NCBI RefSeq assembly: GCF_013256425.1 | Contig: NZ_CP053905.1 | Coordinates: 37,479 to 101,478 of the forward strand | DNA: 64,000 nucleotides | Source: Hymenobacter sp. BRD67 | GTDB lineage: Bacteria; Bacteroidota; Bacteroidia; Cytophagales; Hymenobacteraceae | Reading direction: 5' to 3' | Shown: positions 1-9,427 of the stretch, in pieces | How the letters are laid out: every line of letters begins with the position of its first letter | Numbering within the stretch: position 1 is the stretch's first letter | Position numbers and translations under genes: made by a program | Notes under the pieces: generated by a model | Databases searched by the model: none | What the model saw: only the letters and a program-made list of their open reading frames with translations | Told to the model about the DNA's origin: nothing

Positions 1-486
1 GGGCCTCGGTCGAGAAACCCGCCCATTGCAGCACTTTGCGGTACATCTCTTCGTGTACCAACCGCATTGCGCCGCTGGCTTCCGAGGCGAGGTCCAGCAT
101 CACCACGGCGGCCGGGTGGCGCTGCGCCAGCGTCAGCAGGCGCTGGCGCAAGGTGGGATTGAGTCGGTCGGCCAGCTGCTCCCGAAATGGCCGGCCATCC
201 AATTTCTTGTCAGTGTCCAGGGCCATGCCCAGGTACTTGGTAAAGGAGCTTTTGCCGGAGCCGTAAAAGCCAGATACCCAAATACCAACTTCGGTGTTAG
301 CGCTGCCATTGGCCCCATCTTCTACCGCTTCAAGCAGCTTCTCAATTCGCTCCTCGATGTGGGGGTAGTGACGTACTCCTGCACTTCCATCAGCAGCGCG
401 GCTTCGCGCTTGGCGTTGGTGCCATAATTCACGACCGGCTCAATCGGGCGCTCTATTTCTAGGTTAAAAAGAGTACGAATGCTCAT
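1..486 (-). CDS. brxC: BrxC, BREX P-loop ATPase (partial, frame slip)
   Basis: Large ATPase of the BREX phage-defence system; only its N-terminal ~160 residues lie in the window and the gene runs off the left edge. It starts at an ATG (484-486) that overlaps the brxB stop as ATGA, giving MSIRTLFNLEIERPIEP. The frame slips by one base at G361-G365, and the second frame is open to base 1. That part holds the P-loop GFYGSGKSSFTKYLG and a Walker B-like stretch VVMLDLASEAS. Family assignment rests on the P-loop context plus the three BREX neighbours. The slip is probably a missing base in the sequence, not a dead gene. Confidence 0.8.
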
Positions 487-1079
487 GCAGTGGTGGCCTC
501 AAAGTGGGTGGAGCGATAGTTGCCGTCTTCGGGATAGAAGCCCAAGAATTTCAGCGCGTACTTGGCCGTGCGCTGGCCGGGGTAAAACACGATGACAGGG
601 CCTTTCAGCGTCTGGGTAAGCTGGTTTTCGATGGTACCAATGCGAACGGCCGGGTGCAGGGCTTCTAGGTCGGTGAGCAGTAGCACGGTCTTCTCACCCG
701 AAGCGCCAAAGCGCGTGGTGATGTCAGCCGCCAGCTTTTCGCCTGCTGGCCCCGTGATTTGGTGCAGCAGCTTCGGGCTGGCCGCGAACTTATCGGCAGC
801 CGGCAGCGGCTTGGTGGCTTCCAGCTGTAATGACCTGGACAGGAGCGGATGCTTCTCGGCCAAGCCCGGCAGCTCTTTAGCAAAGCTGTATTCCCGCGTC
901 TTATAACCGTTGTCAGTCAGGCGCTTTCGCCACTTGTGCAGCTGCCGTTTCACTTCCAACGCTTGGTCCGGCGGAAAAACGAGATAGTAAAACTGCGCCG
1001 CCCCGGTCGGGTTAATAGTTTGGTAGCGCGTGTTCAGCGCATCAAGCAACTGCGTAAATGCTTCGGTGAGTGAGGTCAT
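483..1079 (-). CDS. brxB: BrxB (DUF1788) BREX protein
   Basis: Intact 198-residue protein of the DUF1788 type, a core BREX component of unknown biochemistry. The C-terminal GPVIVFYPGQ followed by LKFLGFYPEDGNYRS is the usual end of this family. It overlaps brxA by 38 bases at its start and brxC by 4 bases at its stop, so the genes must be co-transcribed and probably translationally coupled. Assignment comes from length, the terminal motif and position between brxA and brxC. Confidence 0.8.
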   Translation of the reverse strand: MTSLTEAFTQLLDALNTRYQTINPTGAAQFYYLVFPPDQALEVKRQLHKWRKRLTDNGYKTREYSFAKELPGLAEKHPLLSRSLQLEATKPLPAADKFAASPKLLHQITGPAGEKLAADITTRFGASGEKTVLLLTDLEALHPAVRIGTIENQLTQTLKGPVIVFYPGQRTAKYALKFLGFYPEDGNYRSTHFEATTA

Positions 1080-1851
1080 GCAGGAGCGCAGTAGTGGTGG
1101 GATAAGTCCATTCGAGGCGGAGCACGTCGCCGGCTGATAGCACGGTAAGCCAGTTGTGCAGGGTCAGGCGGCGCAAAGCGGGCAGCACATCGGCGCTTTG
1201 CAGGCCGAGTACTTGCCACAGCGGGTGGGCCAGCAGCGCGGGTACATCTAAGTGCAACTCATGCAGCCAATAAGCTAGATACACCACTGTTTCGGGGTGC
1301 GGCTGAAATGGCCGTAGCGAGCGAGTTCCCTGCCGGTTGGGCGCGCCCAGCAGGCCAAATTCGGTGAGGGTGCCGGTCAGGCGGCGGGCGGTGCGCTCGG
1401 TTAAGCCTTCCGACCAGTCGCTGCCCGTGCGCCCCAGCTTCTGGGCCTCGCGCAAAAAGTCCTGCGCTGCTTCCTTTGGCAGGTCGCGGCGGCCAGCATA
1501 GTGGGCAGGCCAGTAAACTTCTTGCAGAAAAGCCAGCAGCTCCGGGTGCGCAGCCGCAGTGTGCAGCAAGCATACTTCAGTAAAGATGCCCGCTGTAGGC
1601 AACTGCTTGGCCAACTCCTGAATATGAACCACGGGTTGTGGCTGGCCCCGCATGAAACGGCGGCTGAATACCGCCACCACGTCCCGGATGCGAGCTTCGG
1701 TGGCCCGGCCCAGGTAGCCGGCGGCCAGCGCCTCCTGGGCCAGTTTTTGAGCTGTGATGCCCGGCTGCCAATGCTGGGCCAATTGATGCACCTCGGGTAG
1801 CAGGGCCTGCCCCTTGTTGAGGGCCGCCGTGAAAAGCTGGGTAGTACGCAT
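1042..1851 (-). CDS. brxA: BrxA (DUF1819) BREX protein
   Basis: Intact 269-residue protein matching the size and place of BrxA (DUF1819), a small DNA-binding-like BREX component. It begins two bases after the stop of the upstream brxE-like gene and overlaps brxB. A run RIRDVVAVFSRRFM near residues 55-68 resembles the conserved N-terminal region of the family. I rely strongly on the operon order; similarity alone would be less certain. Confidence 0.7.
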   Translation of the reverse strand: MRTTQLFTAALNKGQALLPEVHQLAQHWQPGITAQKLAQEALAAGYLGRATEARIRDVVAVFSRRFMRGQPQPVVHIQELAKQLPTAGIFTEVCLLHTAAAHPELLAFLQEVYWPAHYAGRRDLPKEAAQDFLREAQKLGRTGSDWSEGLTERTARRLTGTLTEFGLLGAPNRQGTRSLRPFQPHPETVVYLAYWLHELHLDVPALLAHPLWQVLGLQSADVLPALRRLTLHNWLTVLSAGDVLRLEWTYPTTTALLHDLTHRSIYAVA

Positions 1852-1853
1852 AA

Positions 1854-2345
1854 TCAGGCCGTGGTGAAGTAAGGAAATACCTGTACACCGCCCCGCAAAG
1901 CAGCCCCGTAGCAGGACCGCAATGCCGGCAGCGCCGACCCGGAAAGCAAATCGGCACTGCTGCCCAGCCGTTGGGCACCCGTAGCCAGCGTAGCCGTTGT
2001 GGTTGGTACCGTCCGCAAGGCATCTTTCTCACTTAGCCACTGCTGCGCCTGGGCTACCGGCAGTTGTAGGCCGGTGTAATAGATGGCTTCTTCCAGACCT
2101 TCGGGCAGCCGGAATAAATGATAATCCATTCCCGACAGCCACTTATCGTGCGCCTGACAGGCTGCCTGACTACTAAGTTGCCAGGCCACGGCGGGCGCGG
2201 CATCGGCGAATAAATGCTTAAAATCCAACGCGGCATCGGCGGTCAGGCAGCTGGTGGGCCACCAGCTAGGCGTGCTCGCTTCCCCCGCGTAGGCTACCTG
2301 CAACCGAAGCAGCAAAAACTGTTCAACTAACTCTGCAAACGTCAT
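1854..2345 (-). CDS. BrxE-like protein, first gene of the BREX operon
   Basis: About 163 residues from the internal start MTFAELVEQ, preferred to the upstream ATG at 2387 because the 14 extra residues look unlike a protein start. The sequence has LRLQVAYAGE, then a WWPTSCL block, and a HLFRLPEGLEE block, which recall BrxE of type 6 BREX loci (order brxE-brxA-brxB-brxC-pglX-pglZ-brxD-brxHI). Two bases separate its stop from brxA. The family name is an inference from these blocks and position; its function is unknown in any case. Confidence 0.55.
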   Translation of the reverse strand: MTFAELVEQFLLLRLQVAYAGEASTPSWWPTSCLTADAALDFKHLFADAAPAVAWQLSSQAACQAHDKWLSGMDYHLFRLPEGLEEAIYYTGLQLPVAQAQQWLSEKDALRTVPTTTATLATGAQRLGSSADLLSGSALPALRSCYGAALRGGVQVFPYFTTA

Positions 2346-2446
2346 AGCGAATAAAGTGGAAGGTCGAAGGTAACGACCTGTTTCCACTTTGCCTGCGCTA
2401 CGTTTGGGCTTCTCGGCTTAACTCGTTGGGCCGCCAGGCAGACCAT

Positions 2447-3271
2447 TTACTTTCGCAAGTGCTTCCACTCGCAGTCATCAGTAAACAGGTCAGGGGTGAA
2501 GTATAATTTACTTAGGATGTCAAGCAGCTTGTTTGATTTGGAAATGCCGCCACAAAACTCCGGCTCCGTTGCAATTGTAAAACCAGCCAGCCGCTCAAAA
2601 ATCCATTGCATGAGTAGCGTTTGCGGGCCAGTAGGTCCACAATTTTACGCTTGGGCATGTAGGTAAATCGGCCACCGCCTTCGGTATAATGGTTGCGGTA
2701 CGTGAAGAAATCCAGGTCAATATCAAAGTAAGCGGCCTGCTCATTGGACGCTAACAGAGCTGCTTCTAATTGTTGCGGGGTCTTGAATTTGCGGACTATG
2801 TGGGTATTGCCAAACTTGTCCGTAAAGTGCTCATCATCCCACTCTTCGCCATCACCATCCCGGCAGTGAACGTACACGTTGCCAATTAGATTAAGGTAAG
2901 CCGCTGCCATAATCTGACCGTCGTTATTGCCGGGCAGGCTGGCCCAGCAAAATCCAGCTACTGCCGCGTCGTCGGTTTGGTCTAATTTATCAAGCCACTC
3001 CTGCTCGATGTCGCCGGGTAGCCTAAGTCCTGATGCCAATCCAAGCTGACCAAGCAGGGCGGGGCCTTTTGCTTCAATTCGCGCGTCCAGCGAAGCCAGT
3101 AGTAGAAGGCGTAGCGATGCTCCTGAAACAGGGCAACCTCCACTACCCGACCATCGCCCGACGGATGCGTCAGTATCTGTATTCTACAGCCTGGGGCATG
3201 GCATAATTGCCATTGCGGAAGGTCAGCTCTATTTTCTTGAATTCTGGGGCAGGCCAATCCGGTAAATCCAT
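2447..3271 (-). CDS. UPF0489-like (arginase-fold) protein, three frame slips
   Basis: Reading from ATG 3271 (MDLPDWPAPEFKKIELTF) with three one-base slips near 3185, 3032 and 2617 gives a single protein of about 275 residues ending at TAA 2447-2449. In order it shows LVSLDWHQDL, AAYFDIDLDFFTYRN and GFTIATEPEFCGG. The two Asp/His-rich blocks fit metal ligands of an arginase-like fold, as in UPF0489 proteins, some of which act as peptide arginases. Substrate and role are unknown. It follows the unknown gene at 3344-3655 and sits directly upstream of the BREX operon on the same strand. Confidence 0.55.
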
Positions 3272-3343
3272 GCAGTAGTCGGCAAATAAGTGTTAGTATG
3301 CTAGTCGCTTGCAGATATTCCCTGCCTAATTTAGGCCGGTTTG

Positions 3344-3655
3344 CTACGCTGCATCTTTCTCTTTTTGGATTGCCAGCCAAACATCAGCTTCCATTCCGCT
3401 CATGTACTCATGCCGCAGATGCGTCAGAAACGCTTTGCGGGCATCCTCCGTAACTAAATCCAGCTTTAAATCAACAGCAGGAGTTGTAACCACATGCACG
3501 CTGGATTCAATGTCCCGTCCCGGACTACAAGTAAATAGACCTTCGGTTATCAAATTCTCTACTGCTTGGTAAAGAGCGTAAACTTCTAAGTCTTCCAGCT
3601 CCACGGCCTGTAGCCAAGTGTTAAAATCGGTCGTCCGTTTCCGCTCGCGTATCAT
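3344..3655 (-). CDS. hypothetical protein, 103 aa
   Basis: Small acidic protein with no family I recognise. It has no signal peptide or membrane segment and looks soluble, with a helical N-terminal half (DFNTWLQAVELEDLEVYALYQ). It lies 72 bases upstream of the UPF0489-like gene and could form an operon with it. Confidence 0.45.
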   Translation of the reverse strand: MIRERKRTTDFNTWLQAVELEDLEVYALYQAVENLITEGLFTCSPGRDIESSVHVVTTPAVDLKLDLVTEDARKAFLTHLRHEYMSGMEADVWLAIQKEKDAA

Positions 3656-3699
3656 AAGTAAGGGGTTTTGTTCTACACTAGGGTGTCTTCTCTTCTTTA

Positions 3700-4557
3700 C
3701 TACAGAGAGTTGCGTTTGATGTCGATTTGGCGCAACTTCTGTGCTGGTTCAGCGAAAACATACCCGGTTGCCGCGCTTAACTCATAGAAAACGATGTTGG
3801 GTGTCATTTCGGGGAAAGGGTTACTGCCTTCTAACCCTTGCCTGATTAAGCCCCGCGCCATTTCTTTAATCTCATCGACCTTCGCAGGGTCGTTGTCCCA
3901 ACCGTGAGGAATCGACCCGCTAATCATCTGTTGCATTAAGCCTTGCGCCGCTTCTAATTTTTTGACCTGCTCCATGCTTGAAGTCAGTACCAAATCGTAG
4001 TTGTCAACTGGTAGGTTGTCTTGCCGGTGGCCCGAGGCGTTGGCTCCGATTACCATATAGCGTGCCGATAAATTTTTGCCGTGCTCATGGGCAAAGGCGA
4101 AAAACTGAGTAGCCATGTGGTTTTGGTGGCGGACCATTTGCAGTGATTCCTCCACGATTTGCAGTTTGCCTAAGTCACCGGCAAAATGGGCCTTTACCAC
4201 CTCCTCTTTAATCGCTCCTTGCTCATCGAGGTTCGCCATGATAACCGCTACGACTTCAAGCATTTGTGCTTTTATGTCGTGCGCATTTTGATTAAATAGC
4301 GTCGTAACGTCAGTTACGACCTCATCAAATGTGTTGTTGGTGTTTGTCAAGGCTCCCAGATAGTTGTAGAGGTCGCCTGCCTTGGCAGGTAGGCCCACCA
4401 CCGCGACGGCTACCGTGGGTGAGAGTAGCCGCACCTTGCGTGCGTCGGTAAGGTGGAGCGTAACTGACTCAGAGCCTTTGCTTTGGGTTATTATAAGGTT
4501 TGTATCAACGCCAATGAGTATAAAGTTATTGGTCACAATGTATCCTATTCTGTCCAT
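3700..4557 (-). CDS. hypothetical protein, possibly Ntn-hydrolase (proteasome-like) fold
   Basis: Intact 285-residue soluble protein. The first 60 residues alternate strands and loops (NNFILIGVDTNLII, ARKVRLLSPTVAVAVVG, then a helix) in the order seen in proteasome beta/HslV-like Ntn hydrolases, and VVGLPAKAGDL resembles their conserved Gly-rich turn. No canonical N-terminal nucleophile is evident: the first Thr is residue 9. The fold guess is weak; function unknown. It has its own upstream gap of about 80 bases. Confidence 0.45.
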   Translation of the reverse strand: MDRIGYIVTNNFILIGVDTNLIITQSKGSESVTLHLTDARKVRLLSPTVAVAVVGLPAKAGDLYNYLGALTNTNNTFDEVVTDVTTLFNQNAHDIKAQMLEVVAVIMANLDEQGAIKEEVVKAHFAGDLGKLQIVEESLQMVRHQNHMATQFFAFAHEHGKNLSARYMVIGANASGHRQDNLPVDNYDLVLTSSMEQVKKLEAAQGLMQQMISGSIPHGWDNDPAKVDEIKEMARGLIRQGLEGSNPFPEMTPNIVFYELSAATGYVFAEPAQKLRQIDIKRNSL

Positions 4558-4641
4558 AAAACTGAAAGCGTTTAGAAAAAGACAAGCTGTAAATTTACGA
4601 GAAAGTAAGCTCGTAACTAGCGCCCCATTTTGAGAAAGCGT

Positions 4642-5025
4642 CTATCGCCGCGCAACTTCAGTTGCTACTCGGGACAAAAGCACTTTTTCACCACTGCGCC
4701 ACCCATCTATTGCTTCATCCCGCAGTGTGCTTACTCCTCCTTTTACTAATCGTGGGTGCTCATTGGTCCGAAACGCATCGTATGCTGGATTCTCCCAAAA
4801 TTGAGCATAGCGGGCTAGTGCTTCACTTTCCAGGTAGAAGTGTTCGGTCCAGGTTATTTCATCCTCGCGCTCATGTAGGCTCACCCAATAGTGAGTAACA
4901 ACTTGAGCCAGCACGGGCGTCAACCGGAGGGCCGCCAGCGCACGCTGCACGGCTACCCAATCGGTACTGTACCAGCCGTACCAGTCGCCTTCTGAATTAA
5001 TTGCTGCGGTGTGCTCCCGTAGCAA
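4642..5025 (-). CDS. hypothetical protein, 127 aa
   Basis: Soluble, Trp-rich protein (DWYGWYSTDWVAV; WTEHFYLES) with no recognised domain. It starts 3 bases after the preceding gene, so it belongs to a run of three unknown genes (7271 to 4642, minus strand) likely transcribed together. Confidence 0.45.
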   Translation of the reverse strand: MLREHTAAINSEGDWYGWYSTDWVAVQRALAALRLTPVLAQVVTHYWVSLHEREDEITWTEHFYLESEALARYAQFWENPAYDAFRTNEHPRLVKGGVSTLRDEAIDGWRSGEKVLLSRVATEVARR

Positions 5026-5028
5026 GCC

Positions 5029-5537
5029 CTATTCTTTAAGTGCTTTTTCGTGGCGGCTATTGCCGGAAAATGAAGAATGAATACGGTAATAGGTTATTCT
5101 AGAATGCCAGCAGGAGAAGGGGGTAAATACAACTTGGTGTTCTGAATTTCCAGCTGGCACTACGTATTCCTGCACGTAAACGCCCCAGGGTTTTCTCCCC
5201 ATCGCAAGCATAAAGAAGCATATTCGGGGTGCGCTAGGGCATCGTTGCCTGGCACCTTTAACCAAGCTTCGATATCTTCTCGCTTGACCCCGCTTCGGGC
5301 CAGCGCTGGTTCATTGAGCACAGGATGGTAATATTCTTCGTATGCTGCGTAGCGTATGCCTCGGGGTTCAGTGTCAGAGCTGAATTCGAAGAAGGGCTGC
5401 GGGGGACCAATGCCACGGCAACGACTCTCCACCACGTAGCCATCGTGCGGATACACTTGCAGCGCGTAGAGAATGGCTGTCGGAGAAATAACCTGAGCTA
5501 TTACCGGCGCGGGGGCTAGCTGGGGATTAACTGGCAT
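5029..5537 (-). CDS. hypothetical protein, about 169 aa, one frame slip
   Basis: Begins MPVNPQLAPAPVIAQV and reads in one frame to about 5195, where a one-base slip in a GGGG run moves it to the frame ending KALKE at 5029. The joined protein is about 169 residues, soluble, with no recognised family. Both frames meet without gap and the next gene starts 3 bases later, which supports the join. Confidence 0.4.
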
Positions 5538-5964
5538 TGCTTTGCAACTTAGGGAAGGAGTAACTCAGCTATTTCATATGGGTTAGCCTCCTCAATGAAC
5601 TCCAAGCTGGCGTAGGGAGTCCAGCGGATTCGGAATTCATAATCATCTTTACACAGCTGATAGAACGCCTGTTGAGTCAAGGATTGATAGCCCACCCGTT
5701 CCACGCTGTGATTAAAATCATATACCAACTGCCGCCAGGGTACCAGCACCTCGGGGACGGTATGCCTGTCCGGCCAGGGTGCGTAGTTCGTCGGTAAAGG
5801 AGGCTCAGCGTAGGTAATAGGTTCATGCTCATTACCCATCATCCACTGCAAAGAATGCCGACTGGCTAAGGTTTGAAAATATCTTCGGCTTTCTGCCTGC
5901 ATCGCAAACTCGTACTGTACTACTCCCCAAAAACTGGACAGCTTGGCGGGGCTTGTTAAGTATT

Positions 5965-6817
5965 TCAGGAATGCTTGAATGAGGGAGTAGTCGTGTACAC
6001 CTGGGCCGGGGTGCTGCCGGCCAGGCTTTGGTGGGGGCGCTGGTGGTTGTAGTAGGCAAAGTACGCCTGCAATTGGCGGTAAAGCTGGTGCCCGTCGTCG
6101 GCCGGGTTCAGGTAGATGTGCTCCCACTTCACGGTGCGCCAGAGGCGCTCGATGAAGGCGTTGTCGGTGGCCCGGCCCCGCCCGTCGCGGCTAATGCGGC
6201 AGCCGGCCTGCAACAGGGCCTGCTCGTAGGCCGGGCAGGTAAACTGGCTGCCCTGGTCGGAGTTGAAGATGTACGGGCCGGGGCCTGGCGCAGGGCTTCG
6301 GCTAACGCGCTCAGGCAGAAGTCCACGGCCAGCGTGTTGCTCAGCTCCCAGCTCAGCACGTAGCGCGAGTGCCAGTCGAGCACGGCCGTCAGATACAGAA
6401 AGCCCTGCGCCATCGGTACATAGGTGATGTCGGTACTCCACACTTCGTTGGGGCCGTGGCTGGCCGCTCGCGCAACAGGTAGGGATAAGGCGTAGCGCCC
6501 TGGCCGGGCACGGTGAGCCGGGGCTGGGGATAGACCGGCTCGTGGCCCATCAGGCGCACGAGCCGGCGCACCCGCTTTTCATTGACCAGGTAGCCGGCCA
6601 GGCGCAGGTGCTGGGTCAGGCCGCGCACGCCCTTGAAGTTGTGGCGCGTAAACTCCTCGTCGAGCAAGCGCATCAGTTTCAGGTTCAGTTCACTCTCGCC
6701 TTTGGGTTGGTAGTAATAGCTGCTGCGGGCCAGCCCCAGGGCCTGGCAGCGGGCCGTCACGGAGTGGCCCGCCGGGTCGGGGGCCTGCGCCAGTTGGCGC
6801 TGCTGGGCGGTGCTCAT
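5965..6817 (-). CDS. IS3-family transposase OrfB (DDE integrase), frame slips
   Basis: About 284 residues after two one-base slips near 6452 and 6283. Has the N-terminal HTH_21-like part (GLARSSYYYQ, NFKGVRGLTQHL) and a retroviral-type integrase core with the D, D and E in VWSTDITYV, FNSDQGSQFT and NAFIERLWRTVKWE. Catalyses excision and insertion of the element together with OrfA. Confidence 0.8.
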
Positions 6818-7099
6818 CGGGGCTGCGTTTTTTTTAGCAGCGCGTTCTCCATCTGCAACCGGCCGATGGCGGCGTAGAGCGGCTCCATGTCGGGCGGGCG
6901 GCAGCCGGGGTGGGACTGTCGGGGGCAAAGACCTGGGCAGCCTGCTCGCGCAACTGCTGCTTCCAGCGCGTGATTTGGGCTGGGGCCAGCTGGTAGCGGC
7001 TGGCCAACTCGGCCAGGGCTGGCGCTCGGTGAGCGCGGCCAGGGCAACTTCAGCTTTGAACTCGGCCGTGTAGCGGCGGCGGGTGCGTTTGGGACTCAT
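6814..7099 (-). CDS. IS3-family transposase OrfA, frame slips
   Basis: Helix-turn-helix part of the transposase: MSPKRTRRRYTAEFKAEVAL, then after a slip near 7025 ALAELASRYQLAPAQITRW, and after another near 6910 MEPLYAAIGRLQMENALLKK, the leucine-rich segment that ends these proteins. About 95 residues. Its TGA at 6814-6816 overlaps the OrfB ATG. Confidence 0.7.
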
Positions 7100-7335
7100 G
7101 GCGTTGACTAAGGTAGCCCGCCTGTCCTGTCCAACTTTTGGGGAGTACTACATACCAAGGACGTTGATGCACCATAAAGGCTTGCTTCCGTTCGTGATAA
7201 GCCTGGGCGTAGACTTGTTCAAAATAGATGTCGTTGGCTATTGCGTTGACTACTTCTACCTCATTTCTCATAGTGCAGACGTTGGCAGGCGTTGAAGTAC
7301 GAAATTAAGCAGGGTGAATCCCGGGAGCGCGCGAG

Positions 7336-8379
7336 CTACTTATACGATTCATAGCCGGGGATTTTATGCCGATTTGTGTATTCATACAAGCAGATGACGG
7401 ACTTGCGCTCGGCCCCGTAGCCCCGGAAGTGAGCACAACGAAGGCAATCTGCATCGACGTTGGAGTATAGTTGCCCATCGAAGCTGCGACGCGGGTCCGG
7501 GCACCCCAATACCTGGCGGGCGGTGCCATACCTTTTTCCTTTAAAAGTGATGGGCTTAATTTGGGTGGCATAAAATTCCTTGCGCTGCTGTTGCCGCTGG
7601 CGCTCTCGCTCCTCTTCTTGTTGCTCGTGCAGCAGCTCGGCGTGCCAGGCTGCAAAGAGTGGCCGGGCAGCTTCTAGGTAGTGGGCGTGGCGAGCAGCTA
7701 CCTTGGCATCCAGCCGGGCATTGTACGCCCATCGCTTGCGGTCAATCTGATTAATGAGCAGGTCGGTCAGTGCATCGCTGCTTAGCTCCCGACTGACTTT
7801 GCTCAAATCAATTTCTACCGTTGAGATGCCTAGCCGCTTGATTTTCTCCTGTTTGGCTTCATCTATGAAGTGAGTAGCTGCCACTTCCACAAGCAGAGGC
7901 CCTGCTTCTGTTTCTAAGATAATATCTGGAATAATATCGCCTGTTCGGTGTTCCAGCAGTACCTGGTTGATTCTCACGTACCGGGCGTCAAATGCGTATT
8001 CGCAGTCTAGGTCAAGCCGGTTTTCCACGGCCTGCTGATAGGATGCTGCATCGTAAGCGAAACTGCTGAAATAGGCCTGCTTATCAAAGTGGTCTGCGTG
8101 AAAGCCAATAATGCCCGCTGCCCCCGGTAGGCGAAAGGTCTGCTGTTGTAGAAATACTTCCTTCGCGGCAAGGTGCAGGGCCGTTTGTAAACCCGTTGCA
8201 CATTCCGGCGCTTGATAATGAGCAAAGTGAGCTGTCTTGACCTTACCCTGATTGCGAGCAACTAACCGTGCCCCACATCCAGGGCAAACGCAGGCACAGG
8301 CGAGGCCGTTAGGTACGTCCTTTATGTGAAGGAGCTGGTTGCCTTGTAAGCCGTAAGGCAGCTTCAATATTGAGGCCAT
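7336..8379 (-). CDS. CoiA-like competence/nuclease family protein
   Basis: Intact 347-residue protein. Residues 28-55 hold a zinc-finger type CVCPGCGARLVAR with following KTAHFAHY, the hallmark N-terminus of CoiA-like proteins. A restriction-nuclease-like core follows: GDIIPDIILETEAGPLLVEVA has the D...E-x-(V/A) layout of this group near residues 147-167. A charged coiled coil (EEERERQRQQQRKEF) and Cys-containing tail end it. CoiA acts on incoming DNA in competence; here, 14 bases after a recombinase gene, a role in DNA processing of the element is likely but unproven. Confidence 0.65.
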   Translation of the reverse strand: MASILKLPYGLQGNQLLHIKDVPNGLACACVCPGCGARLVARNQGKVKTAHFAHYQAPECATGLQTALHLAAKEVFLQQQTFRLPGAAGIIGFHADHFDKQAYFSSFAYDAASYQQAVENRLDLDCEYAFDARYVRINQVLLEHRTGDIIPDIILETEAGPLLVEVAATHFIDEAKQEKIKRLGISTVEIDLSKVSRELSSDALTDLLINQIDRKRWAYNARLDAKVAARHAHYLEAARPLFAAWHAELLHEQQEEERERQRQQQRKEFYATQIKPITFKGKRYGTARQVLGCPDPRRSFDGQLYSNVDADCLRCAHFRGYGAERKSVICLYEYTNRHKIPGYESYK

Positions 8380-8393
8380 ATAATCAAGGAGTG

Positions 8394-9427
8394 CTACAGG
8401 CCTAATGACCGCCCCGCATTATACTTAATAATGTTATCCAGCCGGGTGTAGCGACTAATCATGGCATCGGTTTTCTGCTTAGTCTGATTCTTAATGAAGT
8501 CGTTGCTTTGCCCGGCTAGCTTGGCGGTGGTGATAAACGCCACCCGCAGAGAGTGCGCGGAGTATTTCGCGCCCAGGTGCTCTTTCACCAGTAGGTTCAC
8601 GCGCCGGTCGGCTAGGCGCTTGTCGGTGGGCTTGCCCGGCTCGCCCGGCCGGCCCCGCTTCAGCGACACAAACAGCGGCCCCTGTTTGCGGCCCGCGAGC
8701 AGCGCTACCCACGCTTTGTATGCCTCAATCGGGCAATAGGCCAGGTTCTCGGCGTAGAAAATGACTTTCTGCTCGATGTCGCCCGCTTGGTTAGCCTTGC
8801 TTTTGGGGAGCGTTACTACCAATACCTCGTCGGCCGCGTCGTGTACCATTTCTATATGCTCCAGGTTGAGGCCTACGAGTTCGGAGCGCCGGAAAGCCCC
8901 TGCGAAACCGAGTAGCAGCAGCGCCCGCGCCCGCAGCCCATCCGGGCGCGAGAGGTCGAGCCGGTCGATGGTGCGCTTGAGGTGCGGTACCGAGAAGGCT
9001 GGGGCCTGCTTCTGCTTTTTGCCGATTTCCCGCGCCACGCCTTTGCGTAGCACGTCCAGCGCCGGCTCGTTGATGGCCGAAGGCATTCCGAGCAACTGGT
9101 GGTTTTTTTCGATGGCGGCCAGGTGCCGGTTGATAGTGGCCAGCTTGCGGCCCACGTCGGCCAGATGCGCCACGTAGCCGGCCAGCGTTTCCAGGGCAGC
9201 GGGCCAGGGGCCAACTGGTGCATTTCGCAGTAGGTTTCGTAGATGCGTAAGTCGGATGAGTAGGCCAAGCGCGTGTTATCCGAGCCTTCGAGGCCGCGCA
9301 GCAGATACCGCTCAACGTTGGGAGCCACGCGGCTGGCTAGGTCGGCGGCCAGCGCTAGCGCTGGCCGGTTGGCAGCGGCCACGGTCAGGCCTTTTTCTCC
9401 CTTTTGTTCTTTTGGCGGCTTATTCAT
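8394..9427 (-). CDS. tyrosine recombinase / site-specific integrase, one frame slip
   Basis: About 344 residues from ATG 9427 (MNKPPKEQKGEKGL). A slip near 9200 joins EMHQLAPGP to YVAHLADVGRKLATINRHLA. N-terminal SAM-like DNA-binding domain to about residue 170; catalytic residues visible as Arg in GAFRRSELVGL, His-x-x-Arg in SAHSLRVAF and Tyr in MISRYTRLD. It may resolve plasmid multimers or integrate DNA; no att site could be identified. Starts 8 bases inside the upstream regulator gene. Confidence 0.8.

Larger units (their letters stand above)
5923..7145. mobile_element. IS3-family insertion sequence, 1223 bp
   Basis: Terminal inverted repeats read inward CTCCCCAAAA, two variable bases, then TGGACAG at both ends. 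Direct repeats TACTA at 5918-5922 and 7146-7150 flank it; because the repeat and ends share bases, a 3-base duplication is equally possible. It encodes OrfA and OrfB on the minus strand with an ATGA overlap, as usual for IS3 elements. Confidence 0.85.
5549..7271 (-). pseudogene. hypothetical gene split by IS3-family insertion
   Basis: The N-terminal part starts at 7271 (MRNEVEVVNAIAND) and reaches RPWYVV at the IS edge; the rest resumes at 5922 as QYEFAMQAESRR and ends at 5549. Removing the element plus one copy of the 5-base repeat TACTA rejoins the frame exactly as WYVVQYEF, giving about 166 residues. No family recognised. The clean rejoin shows a recent insertion with no later decay. Confidence 0.7.

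Noticed and set aside
26..427. Plus-strand ORF of 133 codons at the left edge
   Set aside because: It lies opposite the clear BrxC P-loop reading and has no protein-like features.
2571..2584. Further copy of the TTTTRCAATTGYAAAA motif
   Set aside because: It is incomplete and lies in the coding part of the UPF0489-like gene, encoding the conserved FTIAT block; coincidence is likely.
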